Notes: generated from the sequence alone by a model not told the origin. 64,000 nucleotides of DNA from Chitinophagaceae bacterium (GCA_004173235.1 SEAC01000018.1:1-64000); one strand, 5' to 3'. Shown: positions 36,658 through 44,369, counted from the stretch's first letter. Made by a program: numbers and translations.

Positions 36658-36677
36658 GGTCAAATCGTGGGAGAGAG

Positions 36678-36710
36678 AAAGAACGCAGATTTGTCATGAT
36701 CTGATAGGAT
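36678..36710. repeat. partial copy of the AAAGAACGCAGATTT family
   Basis: AAAGAACGCAGATTT (36678-36692) is identical to the first 15 bases of the copy at 39273, then continues TGTCATGAT instead of TCTATGATT. It lies in the 75-base gap between pyrF and the acyl-CoA dehydrogenase gene. Confidence 0.6.
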
Positions 36711-36719
36711 GGGCGCAGA

Positions 36720-37586
36720 TCAATTTTTTTCTAAAGCGTCTAAGTATCCCTTCATCTCAAAGGCGTATTGTTGCGCAATGGCGGCAGCTTCCTGTGCAAA
36801 GTCTTCGCCCTCGGAGGCGTAAATGATGGCACGGCTTGCGTTGACGAGCAGGCCTCCGTCTTTTGTGAGTGCTGCATCCGAAATGTCTTTCAAGCTCCCA
36901 CCCTGTGCGCCTACACCGGGAACGAGGTAAAAATGATCGGGCGTCAGCGCGCGGATGCGCTGGAAGGCCTCCGCCTGCGTGGCACCTACCACGAACATCA
37001 GGTTTCCGGCACTCCCCCATTCGGCCCCCCTGCGCAGCACAAACTCGAACAGCTTTCCTTCTTCGCGCGGCTGTGTGTGCACGCCATCTACGAGCACATC
37101 CTTGCTACGGATGCAGTTCAATGTTTCAAAGTCGCGCGCTCCCGCATTGGAGGTGAGGCCGAGCAGGATCGTCCATTTTCCTTCATAGGCCAGGAAGGGC
37201 TGCACCGAATCGGCACCCATGTACGGCGCCACGGTCACGGCATCGAAAGGCATCGCCTCAAAGAACGCCTTTGCGTATTGCGTAGAGGTGTTGCCGATAT
37301 CGCCGCGCTTTGCATCCGCAATGGTGAAGTGGGTTTTGGGGATATAGCGCACCGTGCGGTCCATCGCTTCCCAGCCTTTCAACCCCTGCGCTTCGTAGAA
37401 AGCCGTATTGATCTTATAGGCAACGCAATGTTCCAGCGTCGCATCTATGATCGCCTTGTTGAATTCAAACACGGCATCGGGACGTCCCTTGAGGTGGTCA
37501 GGTATCTTATCAGGATCGGTATCGAGCCCAACACAGAGGTAGGTTCCCTTCGAAAAGATCTGTTCAACAAGTTGCGCCCGTGTCAT
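36720..37586 (-). CDS. pyrF: orotidine 5'-phosphate decarboxylase (type 2)
   Basis: Last step of UMP synthesis: decarboxylates OMP. At 288 residues it belongs to the longer type 2 family. Visible are VGLDTDPDKIP near the N-terminus, the catalytic DAKRGDIGNT segment with its Lys-Asp pair, and the phosphate-binding PGVGAQGGSLKD. Start ATG 37586 follows a TACCTTTG box by four bases, and that box directly abuts a palindrome of the GAGACGC repeat array. Confidence 0.95.
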   Translation of the reverse strand: MTRAQLVEQIFSKGTYLCVGLDTDPDKIPDHLKGRPDAVFEFNKAIIDATLEHCVAYKINTAFYEAQGLKGWEAMDRTVRYIPKTHFTIADAKRGDIGNTSTQYAKAFFEAMPFDAVTVAPYMGADSVQPFLAYEGKWTILLGLTSNAGARDFETLNCIRSKDVLVDGVHTQPREEGKLFEFVLRRGAEWGSAGNLMFVVGATQAEAFQRIRALTPDHFYLVPGVGAQGGSLKDISDAALTKDGGLLVNASRAIIYASEGEDFAQEAAAIAQQYAFEMKGYLDALEKN

Positions 37587-37590
37587 AGAT

Positions 37591-37598
37591 CAAAGGTA
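37591..37598 (-). promoter_or_regulatory. -7 promoter box (TACCTTTG) of pyrF
   Basis: Exact TAnnTTTG on the minus strand, four bases before the pyrF ATG and two bases from the palindrome at 37601-37627. Confidence 0.55.
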
Positions 37599-37600
37599 CA

Positions 37601-37919
37601 GTAGAGACGCACCATGTGCGTCTCTACTGCGCATGCGTCTCTTCCGCGTGTGTGTCTCTACTGCGCATGCGTCTCTTCCGCGTGTGCGTCTCTACTGCGC
37701 ATGCGTCTCTTCCGCGTGTGCGTCTCTACTGCGCATGCGTCTCCCTTGTGCGTGCTGCGCACGCGCTAACTGCAAGGCCGATTGAACGAATGGGAACGAT
37801 GCGATCATGGCATCGGGAGACGCATATGGTGTATCGGGACACGCATATGGCATCGGGAGACGCACATGGTGCGCCGGGACACGCATATGGTGCATCGGGA
37901 GACGCACATGGTGCGTCTC
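37601..37919. repeat. palindrome-bounded array of GAGACGC words
   Basis: Starts with the palindrome GTAGAGACGCAC-cat-GTGCGTCTCTAC (37601-37627). It continues as about 3.8 direct copies of a 34-base unit (copies start at 37618, 37652, 37686, 37720; each contains GCGTCTCTACTGCGCATGCG and TCTCTTCCGCGTGT). After a 60-base spacer come about five copies of a 21-base unit in the opposite sense (CATCGGGAGACGCATATGG type, 37811-37913). It closes with GAGACGCAC-atg-GTGCGTCTC at 37899-37919. No protein family is encoded. It fills the whole gap between pyrF and kmo and touches the kmo stop codon. Confidence 0.9.
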
Positions 37920-39268
37920 TACCGGTCCTGCAATCCTTGCAGAATTTTGTTTTTGACGTCGTCCGTCTTCCAATGTTCCTCTATCCCCGGCGCCTGCATT
38001 ATTTCCTGCATGATGGCCTCCTGGCGTTGGCTGTTGCGCAGCGCTTCGCTGTAGCGGATTTGCGGACTGAACGTCACCTGTGAATAGGCCGGTATCCATT
38101 TGTCGGGATGCTGCTCGTGCAGCCAGGCCTCGATCTTTTTCTGCAGGAGGAACTTCGGGTCGGCGGTGCGCGCCCTCATCTCGGTAAAATTATTTACGGC
38201 AAGGTCGGCGATCGCATCCGCGTCGGGCTTGCGTTGCTCCTGGAAGGCGGCGAGCAGCGCGTCCCAGTCGGCACCGTGTTGCTCCATCAGTTCGTTCAGC
38301 ACGCTGCAATCTTCGAAGCCCGCGTTCATGCCCTGACCAAAAAACGGAACGATGGCATGAGCTGCATCGCCAATGAGCGCAAAGTGATCGCCACGGATCC
38401 ATGGAAAGCACTTGACGGTGACGAGCGACGAAATGGGGTTGCGAAAGAATTGCTCTTCTAGGTCGGGAACGAGCGGCACTACGTCGGGAAAGGTGCGGGC
38501 AAAGAAATCGGTCACCGCTTCTTTCGTGGTCAGTTTCTCGAACGAGGTCTCACCCGAAAACGGGAAGAATAGTGTTCCGGTAAAGGTGCCGTCGAGGTTG
38601 GGAAGGGCGATGAGCATATACTCCTTGCGGGGCCAGATGTGAAGCGCGTTCTTTTCGAGCTGGAACGAGCCTTCCGCCCCGGCGGGTATGGACAATTCCT
38701 TGTATCCGCAGTCGATGTAGTATTGCTGGTAGTCGAACTTCTGGTGCTGGAGCATGTGCGTGAGGCGTGTAGCCGAGTAAGCCCCGTCCGCACCAAAGAG
38801 CAGGTCGAAGGGAACGGTTTCGGTTTCTTCCTTGTTGGCCACATGCAGTTCCTTGCGCTGCCAGTTCACATGATCGCAGCGCCGGCCGAAGTGTATCGTC
38901 ACTCCTTCGCGCTCGGCAAGATCCATGAGTTTGCAATTGAGATCGCGCCTCGAAACCGAGTTGATGTATTGTCCTTCTTTGCCATAGGGCTGAAAGGCGT
39001 GCGAGCCGTCGGGCTGGTGAAGGTGACGGCCATGCATCGGTATCGCGATCTGCAATACCTCGTCGGCGATCCCCACTTCCTGCAACGCCTTGATGCCGCG
39101 GTCGCTCAGCGCGAGGTTGATGGAGCGGCCAGCTTCAACGGCTTCCTTGCGCATGTCGCCTCTCCGCTCGTAGATGGTTACGTTGTAGCCGCGTCTTTTC
39201 AGGTAAATAGAAAGCAGGGAGCCCACGAGGCCAGCACCGGTGATGAGGATTTGTTTGGAAGAGGACAT
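37919..39268 (-). CDS. kmo: kynurenine 3-monooxygenase
   Basis: FAD enzyme that hydroxylates kynurenine to 3-hydroxykynurenine with NADPH and O2. It has 449 residues. The FAD-binding start is ILITGAGLVGSLLSIYLKRRGYNVTIYERRGD and the second FAD motif GDAAHAIVPFFGQGMNAGFEDC. LFGADGAYSATR is the usual middle motif of this hydroxylase class. The C-terminal part carries a helical, membrane-associating region typical of KMO. Its TAG stop is made by the outer end of the repeat palindrome. It is the last gene of the minus-strand kynurenine operon, separated from kynU by a GxxExxY gene. Confidence 0.95.
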   Translation of the reverse strand: MSSSKQILITGAGLVGSLLSIYLKRRGYNVTIYERRGDMRKEAVEAGRSINLALSDRGIKALQEVGIADEVLQIAIPMHGRHLHQPDGSHAFQPYGKEGQYINSVSRRDLNCKLMDLAEREGVTIHFGRRCDHVNWQRKELHVANKEETETVPFDLLFGADGAYSATRLTHMLQHQKFDYQQYYIDCGYKELSIPAGAEGSFQLEKNALHIWPRKEYMLIALPNLDGTFTGTLFFPFSGETSFEKLTTKEAVTDFFARTFPDVVPLVPDLEEQFFRNPISSLVTVKCFPWIRGDHFALIGDAAHAIVPFFGQGMNAGFEDCSVLNELMEQHGADWDALLAAFQEQRKPDADAIADLAVNNFTEMRARTADPKFLLQKKIEAWLHEQHPDKWIPAYSQVTFSPQIRYSEALRNSQRQEAIMQEIMQAPGIEEHWKTDDVKNKILQGLQDR

Positions 39269-39272
39269 AGAG

Positions 39273-39815
39273 AAAGAACGCAGATTTTCTATGATTGTTA
39301 TGATTTGCTAAGATAACTACTTGAGAGGGCGAGGTTAACTATGTAGTACCGGGGTGTGAAAACTTTTTTCTTTCATTGCTAAACACCCTCCGCCTGCACT
39401 CCGGCTCAGGTCCAAAATTCAAAAGTAAACCTACTTCGATCTCTGTTGATCTCAGGTAATTCACCAACTGGGCTTCGTCGGCCTCACAGAAATCTTCCGC
39501 TGTTTTCAACTCAACGATGACCGTTCCTTCAACTACCAGATCCGCTCTAAAATCGCCGATCAATATGCCATCGTAATACACTTTAACTGCAACCTCTTCC
39601 TCGCAATGCAAACCCATTTTTTTGAGTTCTATGACTAGTGCCCGCTTATAGATTTTTTCCAGAAACCCATAACCGAGCTTATTATACACCGTATAAAAAG
39701 CGCGAATTATCTTTCGGGTTAGGTCGGTGTGTTTATAGTTATCGTACCTGGGCAATTGCATTTCCAAAACTACATCTGCGCGCATCTTAGAAATCATAGA
39801 AAATCAGCGTTCTTT
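39273..39815. mobile_element. possible small mobile unit: GxxExxY gene between inverted repeats
   Basis: The ends are inverted copies of one 24-base word: 39273-39296 and, in reverse complement, 39792-39815, with 23 of 24 bases matching. A further CTAAGAT match follows inside each end (about 39308-39314 and 39784-39790) after a 10-base indel. The unit of about 543 bases lies exactly between kmo and kynU and contains only the GxxExxY gene. No transposase is present and no target-site duplication is certain, so mobility is inferred from layout. Confidence 0.45.
39339..39761 (-). CDS. GxxExxY protein (PD-(D/E)XK nuclease-like family)
   Basis: From the third ATG (39761) it has 140 residues; the frame is open to 39797, but the family begins near NYKHTDLTRKIIRAFYTVYNKLG. 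The naming motif is GFLEKIY, followed by the predicted nuclease-like core: DGILIGDFRADLVVEGTVIVELKTAEDF, where Asp, Glu and Lys match a PD-(D/E)XK pattern. The family is common in Bacteroidota and some members sit in rRNA intervening sequences; their biochemical role is unknown. Here it interrupts a metabolic operon and is framed by inverted repeats. Confidence 0.9.
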   Translation of the reverse strand: MQLPRYDNYKHTDLTRKIIRAFYTVYNKLGYGFLEKIYKRALVIELKKMGLHCEEEVAVKVYYDGILIGDFRADLVVEGTVIVELKTAEDFCEADEAQLVNYLRSTEIEVGLLLNFGPEPECRRRVFSNERKKFSHPGTT

Positions 39816-39850
39816 CCTGGGAAAATCCCTTCGTTATCCTGTTGTTTTCC

Positions 39851-41122
39851 TCACAAAATCCCGCTGATGATCTCCCCGAACCGCCACACATCCTCAAACC
39901 TATTATACAGCGGCACGGGGGCGATGCGGATCACGTTCGGCTCGCGCCAGTCGGCGATGACGCCACGGTCGGATAGAGCCTGGAACACCTCTCGTCCCTT
40001 CTGCAACATCAACATCGACACCTGGCAGCCATGCGCATCGCTTTCGCGCGGCGTGATCACTTCGATCATTCGTACGTCGCGTGCTTTGTTGATCTCGTCG
40101 AGCACAAAAAAGAGGAAGCCCGTAAGGGCGCGGCTTTTTGCGCGCAGCGGCTCCATGCCTGCTTCGGCAAACACATCGAGCGAGGCGCGGTGTGCGGCCA
40201 TCGACAGCACGGGCGCGTTGCTCAACTGCCAGCCTTCAGCCGACGCGATGGCCCTGAACTGCGGCTTCATCTGGAAGCGCGTTTCCTTTTCATAGCCCCA
40301 CCAGCCGGCCATGCGGGGCAGGTCCGTATTTCTACAATGCCGTTCGTGGATGAAGGCGCCGGCCACCGAGCCCGGACCGCTGTTGAGGTACTTGTAGCTG
40401 CACCAGCACGCAAAGTCCACGTCCCACTCGTGGAGCTTCAGCGCTACGTTGCCTGCAGCGTGCGCGAGGTCGAAGCCCGCGTAGGCGCCTACGTTGTGCG
40501 CAACGTCCGTGATCACCTTCATGGGGAGCACCTGCCCGCTATAGTAGTTCACACCTCCAAACAGCACAAGGGCTAGCTGCGGGCCATGCTGGTTGATGGC
40601 GTCGATGATGTCTTCTTCGCGCAGGCAATGCTCGCCGGGGCGCGCACTCACCTCCACAACGGCCACCGCCGGATCGAAGCCGTGGAGGCGCGCCTGCGAT
40701 TCCAGCGCATATTGATCGGAAGGGAAAGCCTTGGCCTCACAAAGGATCTTAAAGCGCTCCTTCGTAGGGCGATAAAAAGTAGCCATGAGCAGGTGGAGGT
40801 TCACCGTAAGCTGGTTCATGGCCACCACCTCGTGCGGCAATGCGCCCACAACAGGCGCCAGCAGCGATGGAAAGAGCTCGTGATAGCTAAGCCACGGGTT
40901 GCGCGCCTGGAAGTGTCCTTCCACACCCAGCGACGCCCAGTCGTCGAGCTCCTGCCCGATGTAGTCGCGTGTGGCTTTGGGCTGCAGGCCAAGCGAATTG
41001 CCTGTGAAGTAAACCGTGTCCTCCCCTTTGTGTTTCGGGATAAAGAAGCGCTCGCGAAAACGCTTTAACGGATCAGCGGCGTCCTGTTGTTGTGCAAAGG
41101 CAAGGGTATTTTCGTATTGCAT
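39851..41122 (-). CDS. kynU: kynureninase
   Basis: PLP enzyme that splits 3-hydroxykynurenine (or kynurenine) into 3-hydroxyanthranilate (or anthranilate) and alanine. The length of 423 residues is normal. Motifs: TGNSLGLQPK, the PLP aspartate in AGFDLAHAAGN, and the Schiff-base lysine in CWCSYKYLNSGPGSVAG. The segment MAGWWGYEKETRFQMKPQF is typical of the family. A TACCTTTA word lies 11 bases upstream of the ATG. It lies between RidA and the GxxExxY unit on the same strand. Confidence 0.97.
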   Translation of the reverse strand: MQYENTLAFAQQQDAADPLKRFRERFFIPKHKGEDTVYFTGNSLGLQPKATRDYIGQELDDWASLGVEGHFQARNPWLSYHELFPSLLAPVVGALPHEVVAMNQLTVNLHLLMATFYRPTKERFKILCEAKAFPSDQYALESQARLHGFDPAVAVVEVSARPGEHCLREEDIIDAINQHGPQLALVLFGGVNYYSGQVLPMKVITDVAHNVGAYAGFDLAHAAGNVALKLHEWDVDFACWCSYKYLNSGPGSVAGAFIHERHCRNTDLPRMAGWWGYEKETRFQMKPQFRAIASAEGWQLSNAPVLSMAAHRASLDVFAEAGMEPLRAKSRALTGFLFFVLDEINKARDVRMIEVITPRESDAHGCQVSMLMLQKGREVFQALSDRGVIADWREPNVIRIAPVPLYNRFEDVWRFGEIISGIL

Positions 41123-41157
41123 GGTAGCGATAAAGGTATAAGGTATATACTTGTCGT

Positions 41158-41290
41158 TTTTGCGAGGAGAACGAGCGCAGGGAAGTCCGAAGAAGCAATC
41201 TCTTCTGGAAAGGCACCGGGATCGTGAATAACATTTCTCGCAGCAGTGTCATAGAACTGGAGCTTTCTTCGCTGCGCTGGCAATGACGAC
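41158..41290. repeat. REP-like inverted repeat (TTGCGAG...GAAGCAATCTC type)
   Basis: The left part starts TTTGCGAGGAGAACGAGCGC and contains GAAGAAGCAATCTC; the right part, CTTCGCTGCGCTGGCAATGACGA, reads as its inverse. This wording matches, from memory, a REP-like family seen in many bacteria. It fills most of the gap between kynU and ridA. Confidence 0.6.
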
Positions 41291-41313
41291 TTCTATATTC
41301 CGGACTACTCCGC

Positions 41314-41733
41314 TCATTGTCCCACCGTCGCGATCACTTTCAACTCGATGGCGATCGGCGTCGGCAGGCTCTTTACTTCAACCGTAGTTCTACAAGCCTC
41401 AACACCCGCGAAATATTCACCGTAGATGCGGTTGTAGAGCGGGAAATCCTTTTTCATGTTGGTAAGGTAAACGGTTACGTCCACCATTTTGTCCCAGCTG
41501 CTGCCGCTTGCTTCCAGCACGGCTTTCACGTTAGCGAATACGGAGCGGCATTCCGCTTCGATGTCGTACGAAACAATGGTGCCATCTGCATCCTGCACCA
41601 ACCCGGGTATCGAGTTGTCGTGCGCGCTCCGCGGACCGATGCCCGATAGAAAAAGCAGGTTGCCCACTCTACGGGCATGCGGATAGGCACCCAGCGGAGT
41701 GGCGGCAGTTTCCGTTTTGATGATCTCAGACAT
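41314..41733 (-). CDS. RidA family protein, likely 2-aminomuconate deaminase
   Basis: A 139-residue RidA/YjgF protein. The family segment AVLEASGSSWDKMVDVTVYLTNM is present, as is the catalytic arginine region CRTTVEVKSLPTPIAIELKVIA. RidA enzymes deaminate reactive enamines and imines. In kynurenine clusters of this type a RidA member (AmnD/NbaF) deaminates 2-aminomuconate to 4-oxalocrotonate, which is the natural role here given the neighbouring semialdehyde dehydrogenase and ACMSD. The assignment to that step is contextual; general 2-iminopropanoate deamination is the alternative. Confidence 0.88.
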   Translation of the reverse strand: MSEIIKTETAATPLGAYPHARRVGNLLFLSGIGPRSAHDNSIPGLVQDADGTIVSYDIEAECRSVFANVKAVLEASGSSWDKMVDVTVYLTNMKKDFPLYNRIYGEYFAGVEACRTTVEVKSLPTPIAIELKVIATVGQ

Positions 41734-41748
41734 GGGAATTTGTAGATT

Positions 41749-41882
41749 AGTTTATTGGTTTATTAGTTCAGTGGTTTATTAGTTCATTGGTAACGGCCAT
41801 ACCAACAATCGGATAAAGTCCTACTCATTACTCATTACTCATTAATCATTGCCCATTCACCATTGCCCATTGCCCATTCACC
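41749..41882. repeat. two blocks of short tandem words between ridA and the dehydrogenase gene
   Basis: Block one (41749-41791): TTTATTGG / TTTATTAG / TTCAGTGG, period 8. Block two (41823-41882): ACTCATT three times, then ATCATTGCCCATTC variants. Block two overlaps the TGA stop of the dehydrogenase gene. Block one recurs at 53654-53705. Confidence 0.75.
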
Positions 41883-43338
41883 ACTCCACACACACATTTT
41901 TCGCTTCCGTAAAAAAGCGCAGCGCTTCCCATCCGCCCTCGCGGCCAACACCGGAATTCTTTACGCCGCCGAATGGTGTGCGCAGGTCGCGGAGCAGCCA
42001 GCAGTTGACCCAGATGATGCCGGCCTCCACCTTCATGGCCACCCGGTTGACGCGGGAGATGTCTTGCGTCCAAATAGTGGCGGAAAGGCCGTAATTGCAG
42101 GCATTCGCCAGCTCCAGCGCCTCGGCCTCATCGCGGAAAGGTTGCAGCGTCACCACGGGCCCGAAAATCTCTTCCATGTTCGTTGCACACTGCGGCCCCA
42201 GCCCTTCGATCACCGTCGGCTCGATAAAAAATCCGCCACTGCAGCGGCCTTCGGGGCGCAACGCATTACCGCCCACGAGGATGCGACCGCCCTCGGCTTT
42301 CGCGGTTTCGATGCAGGCCATCACCTTGTCGAAGTGCAGCTTGCTTACCACCGCTCCCTGCTTCGTGTCGGGTTCCATCGGGTCGCCCACACGCAGCTTC
42401 CGCACTTCATCGATGAAGGCGGTTTTGAAGCGCTCATATATACGCTCTTCCACCAAAATGCGCGAGCCACACAGGCAGATCTGCCCCTGGTTGGCAAAAG
42501 ATGAATGCACCGTCGTTTTGAGCATCTTGTCGAAATCGCAATCGGCAAAAATGATGTTCGGGTTCTTGCCTCCGAGCTCGAGCGACAGCTTCTTGAACAT
42601 CGGCGCGGCAACCGAAGCGATGTGCTTACCTGCCCGCGTGGAACCGGTAAAGGAGATCGCCTTGATCTGCGGGTGGCGCACGATGGCCTCGCCCGCGCCC
42701 GGGCCGGTGCCGTGCACGATGTTGAGCACCCCTGCGGGAAGGCCGGCTTCCTTGCAGATCCGCGACAGTAGAAATGCGGTAAGCGGTGTTACCTCGGAAG
42801 GCTTTGCAATGACGCAGTTGCCCGCGGCAAGAGCCGGCGCGATCTTCCAGGTAAACAGGTAAAGGGGAAGGTTCCAGGGTGAGATGCAACCCACGATGCC
42901 CACAGGCTGCCGCAGCGTGTAGTTGATGGCGCGGTTTTCCATCGAATGGCTTTCCGCTGAAAAATGCATGAGCGCCGTAGCAAAGAACCTGAAGTTGGCC
43001 GATGCCCGCGGGATGTCTACCCGTTTCGAAAGCGAAAGCGGCTTGCCGTTGTCCAGCGTTTCTGCCTCGGCCAGTGCATCGCGATGCTCGTCGATCAGTT
43101 GCGCAATGCGGTTGAGTATGAGGAAGCGCTCCTCGGCAGGCGTGTTGCTCCATGCGGGCAACGCCTTGCGCGCAGCGTTCACTGCAAGGTCAACGTCTTT
43201 GTCGTTGCTGTCCGGGATATGGCCGTACACCTCGCCGGTAGCGGGATTCACGTTTTCGATGAACTGCCCGCTCAACGGTCCGATGAGGTAGCCGCCGATA
43301 TAATTTTCGAGATGAGCCGGTATGCTAAGGTCCAACAT
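41878..43338 (-). CDS. 2-aminomuconate (2-hydroxymuconate) semialdehyde dehydrogenase
   Basis: A 486-residue NAD-dependent aldehyde dehydrogenase. Motifs: CISPWNLPLYLFTWKIAPALAAGN, the general base in LELGGKNPNIIFAD, the catalytic Cys in ANQGQICLCGSRILV, and EEIFGPVVTLQPF. The short Cys-flanking form and the neighbourhood (ACMSD, RidA, kynureninase) fit the enzyme that oxidises 2-aminomuconate-6-semialdehyde to 2-aminomuconate. The last codon and TGA lie in a tandem word block. It lies downstream of the SDR gene, about 97 bases apart. Confidence 0.92.
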   Translation of the reverse strand: MLDLSIPAHLENYIGGYLIGPLSGQFIENVNPATGEVYGHIPDSNDKDVDLAVNAARKALPAWSNTPAEERFLILNRIAQLIDEHRDALAEAETLDNGKPLSLSKRVDIPRASANFRFFATALMHFSAESHSMENRAINYTLRQPVGIVGCISPWNLPLYLFTWKIAPALAAGNCVIAKPSEVTPLTAFLLSRICKEAGLPAGVLNIVHGTGPGAGEAIVRHPQIKAISFTGSTRAGKHIASVAAPMFKKLSLELGGKNPNIIFADCDFDKMLKTTVHSSFANQGQICLCGSRILVEERIYERFKTAFIDEVRKLRVGDPMEPDTKQGAVVSKLHFDKVMACIETAKAEGGRILVGGNALRPEGRCSGGFFIEPTVIEGLGPQCATNMEEIFGPVVTLQPFRDEAEALELANACNYGLSATIWTQDISRVNRVAMKVEAGIIWVNCWLLRDLRTPFGGVKNSGVGREGGWEALRFFTEAKNVCVEW

Positions 43339-43435
43339 AATTCATAATGTGTGCTGTATGATTCAGGATGCGTCATTCGGTTTCCGATGTAGGATCTTGT
43401 TGATAGCAGACATCAGAGATCAGACTTCCGCGATC

Positions 43436-44221
43436 TTAAATTGATCCTGTTCGTCCGCCATCCACCGGTATGCTCGTTCCGTTCACGTAAGCGGCCGCAG
43501 GCGTGCACAGGAAAGCCGCCACTGCCGCGATCTCCGCGGCTTCGCCGAAGCGGCGCGCAGGAATTTCCGCGATCATCTCCTGCTCCACTTCCCCTGCATC
43601 CACGCCTTTCTTTTGAGCCGTGTTGGAAACGATGGCCTCAAGACGCTGCGTGCGCGTGGCTCCGGGCAGCACGTTGTTGACCGTAATACCGAATTGCCCC
43701 AGCTCGTTGGCCATGGTCTTTGCCCACGAAGCCACCGCGCCGCGGATTGTGTTGCTTACGCCAAGGTTCTTGAGCGGAACCTTCACCGACGTCGATATGA
43801 TGTTGATGATGCGCCCATAGCCCGCTCCTTTCATGCTCCCGATTACGCCGGTGGTGAGCCGATGGTTGGTAAGCAGGTGTTGTTGAAAGGCCTGGAGGAA
43901 CTGATCGGCAGTAGCGTCTACAACCGGCCCCGCAGCGGGTCCGCCCGAGTTGTTGACGAGGATGTGCACGGGCCGTTCGCGTACGATCTGTGCGATGAGC
44001 GCTTCGGTTGCAGCTGCATCGTTGAAGTCGATTGCATACGAACGATGCACTTGCTGCAGGCTCGTGTCGAGACGGTGGAGTGCACCTTCCAGCCGCTGCG
44101 CGTCGCGTGCAAGGAGAATGCACTCCGCCCCCATCAGTGCCAGCTCTTCTGCAATGGCAAGGCCGATGCCCTGGCTGCTGCCGCAAACGAGGGCAGTTTT
44201 TCCTTCAAGGGAGAGGTTCAT
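43436..44221 (-). CDS. SDR family protein lacking the YxxxK pair
   Basis: A 261-residue Rossmann-fold protein with GSSQGIGLAIAEEL for nucleotide binding and NNSGGP in place of NNAG. At the usual catalytic site Y-x-x-x-K the sequence reads LGVSN in SVKVPLKNLGVSNTIRGAVASW, so both Tyr and Lys are missing. This matches, from memory, an atypical BKR-like SDR subgroup. The C-terminus INNxLPGATRTQRL-type segment and PVDGGRTGSI are conserved. It is the first gene of the minus-strand kynurenine operon, next to the divergent dioxygenase, so a role in the late pathway is inferred but the reaction is unknown. Confidence 0.88.
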   Translation of the reverse strand: MNLSLEGKTALVCGSSQGIGLAIAEELALMGAECILLARDAQRLEGALHRLDTSLQQVHRSYAIDFNDAAATEALIAQIVRERPVHILVNNSGGPAAGPVVDATADQFLQAFQQHLLTNHRLTTGVIGSMKGAGYGRIINIISTSVKVPLKNLGVSNTIRGAVASWAKTMANELGQFGITVNNVLPGATRTQRLEAIVSNTAQKKGVDAGEVEQEMIAEIPARRFGEAAEIAAVAAFLCTPAAAYVNGTSIPVDGGRTGSI

Positions 44222-44232
44222 CCGTCAAACTT

Positions 44233-44341
44233 AAGTCAAAAGTAAAAAGGCAAAATTCAAAAACCGTCCTTTACAAACCAGTTTCGCAGCACGCGAACAC
44301 AGCTCTCCCACTTTTGAATTTTGAATTTTGACTTTTGAATT
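44233..44341. repeat. inverted repeat of TCAAAAGT words
   Basis: Left arm about 44233-44262 (GTCAAAAGTAAAAAGGCAAAA type), right arm about 44310-44341 (CTTTTGAATTTTGAATTTTG type). The arms are imperfect reverse complements made of 8-base words. It lies in the divergent gap between the SDR and dioxygenase genes and recurs as a similar pair at 62432-62557. Confidence 0.75.
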
Positions 44342-44369
44342 AGCTTTAACCAGCAATAAAGCATCAACC

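Noticed and set aside
37618-37760. Possible CRISPR array
   Set aside because: The 34-base units follow each other directly without spacers, and no cas gene is present.
39851-41122. Kynureninase as a cysteine desulfurase or other PLP enzyme
   Set aside because: Length, lysine context and neighbours match kynureninase.
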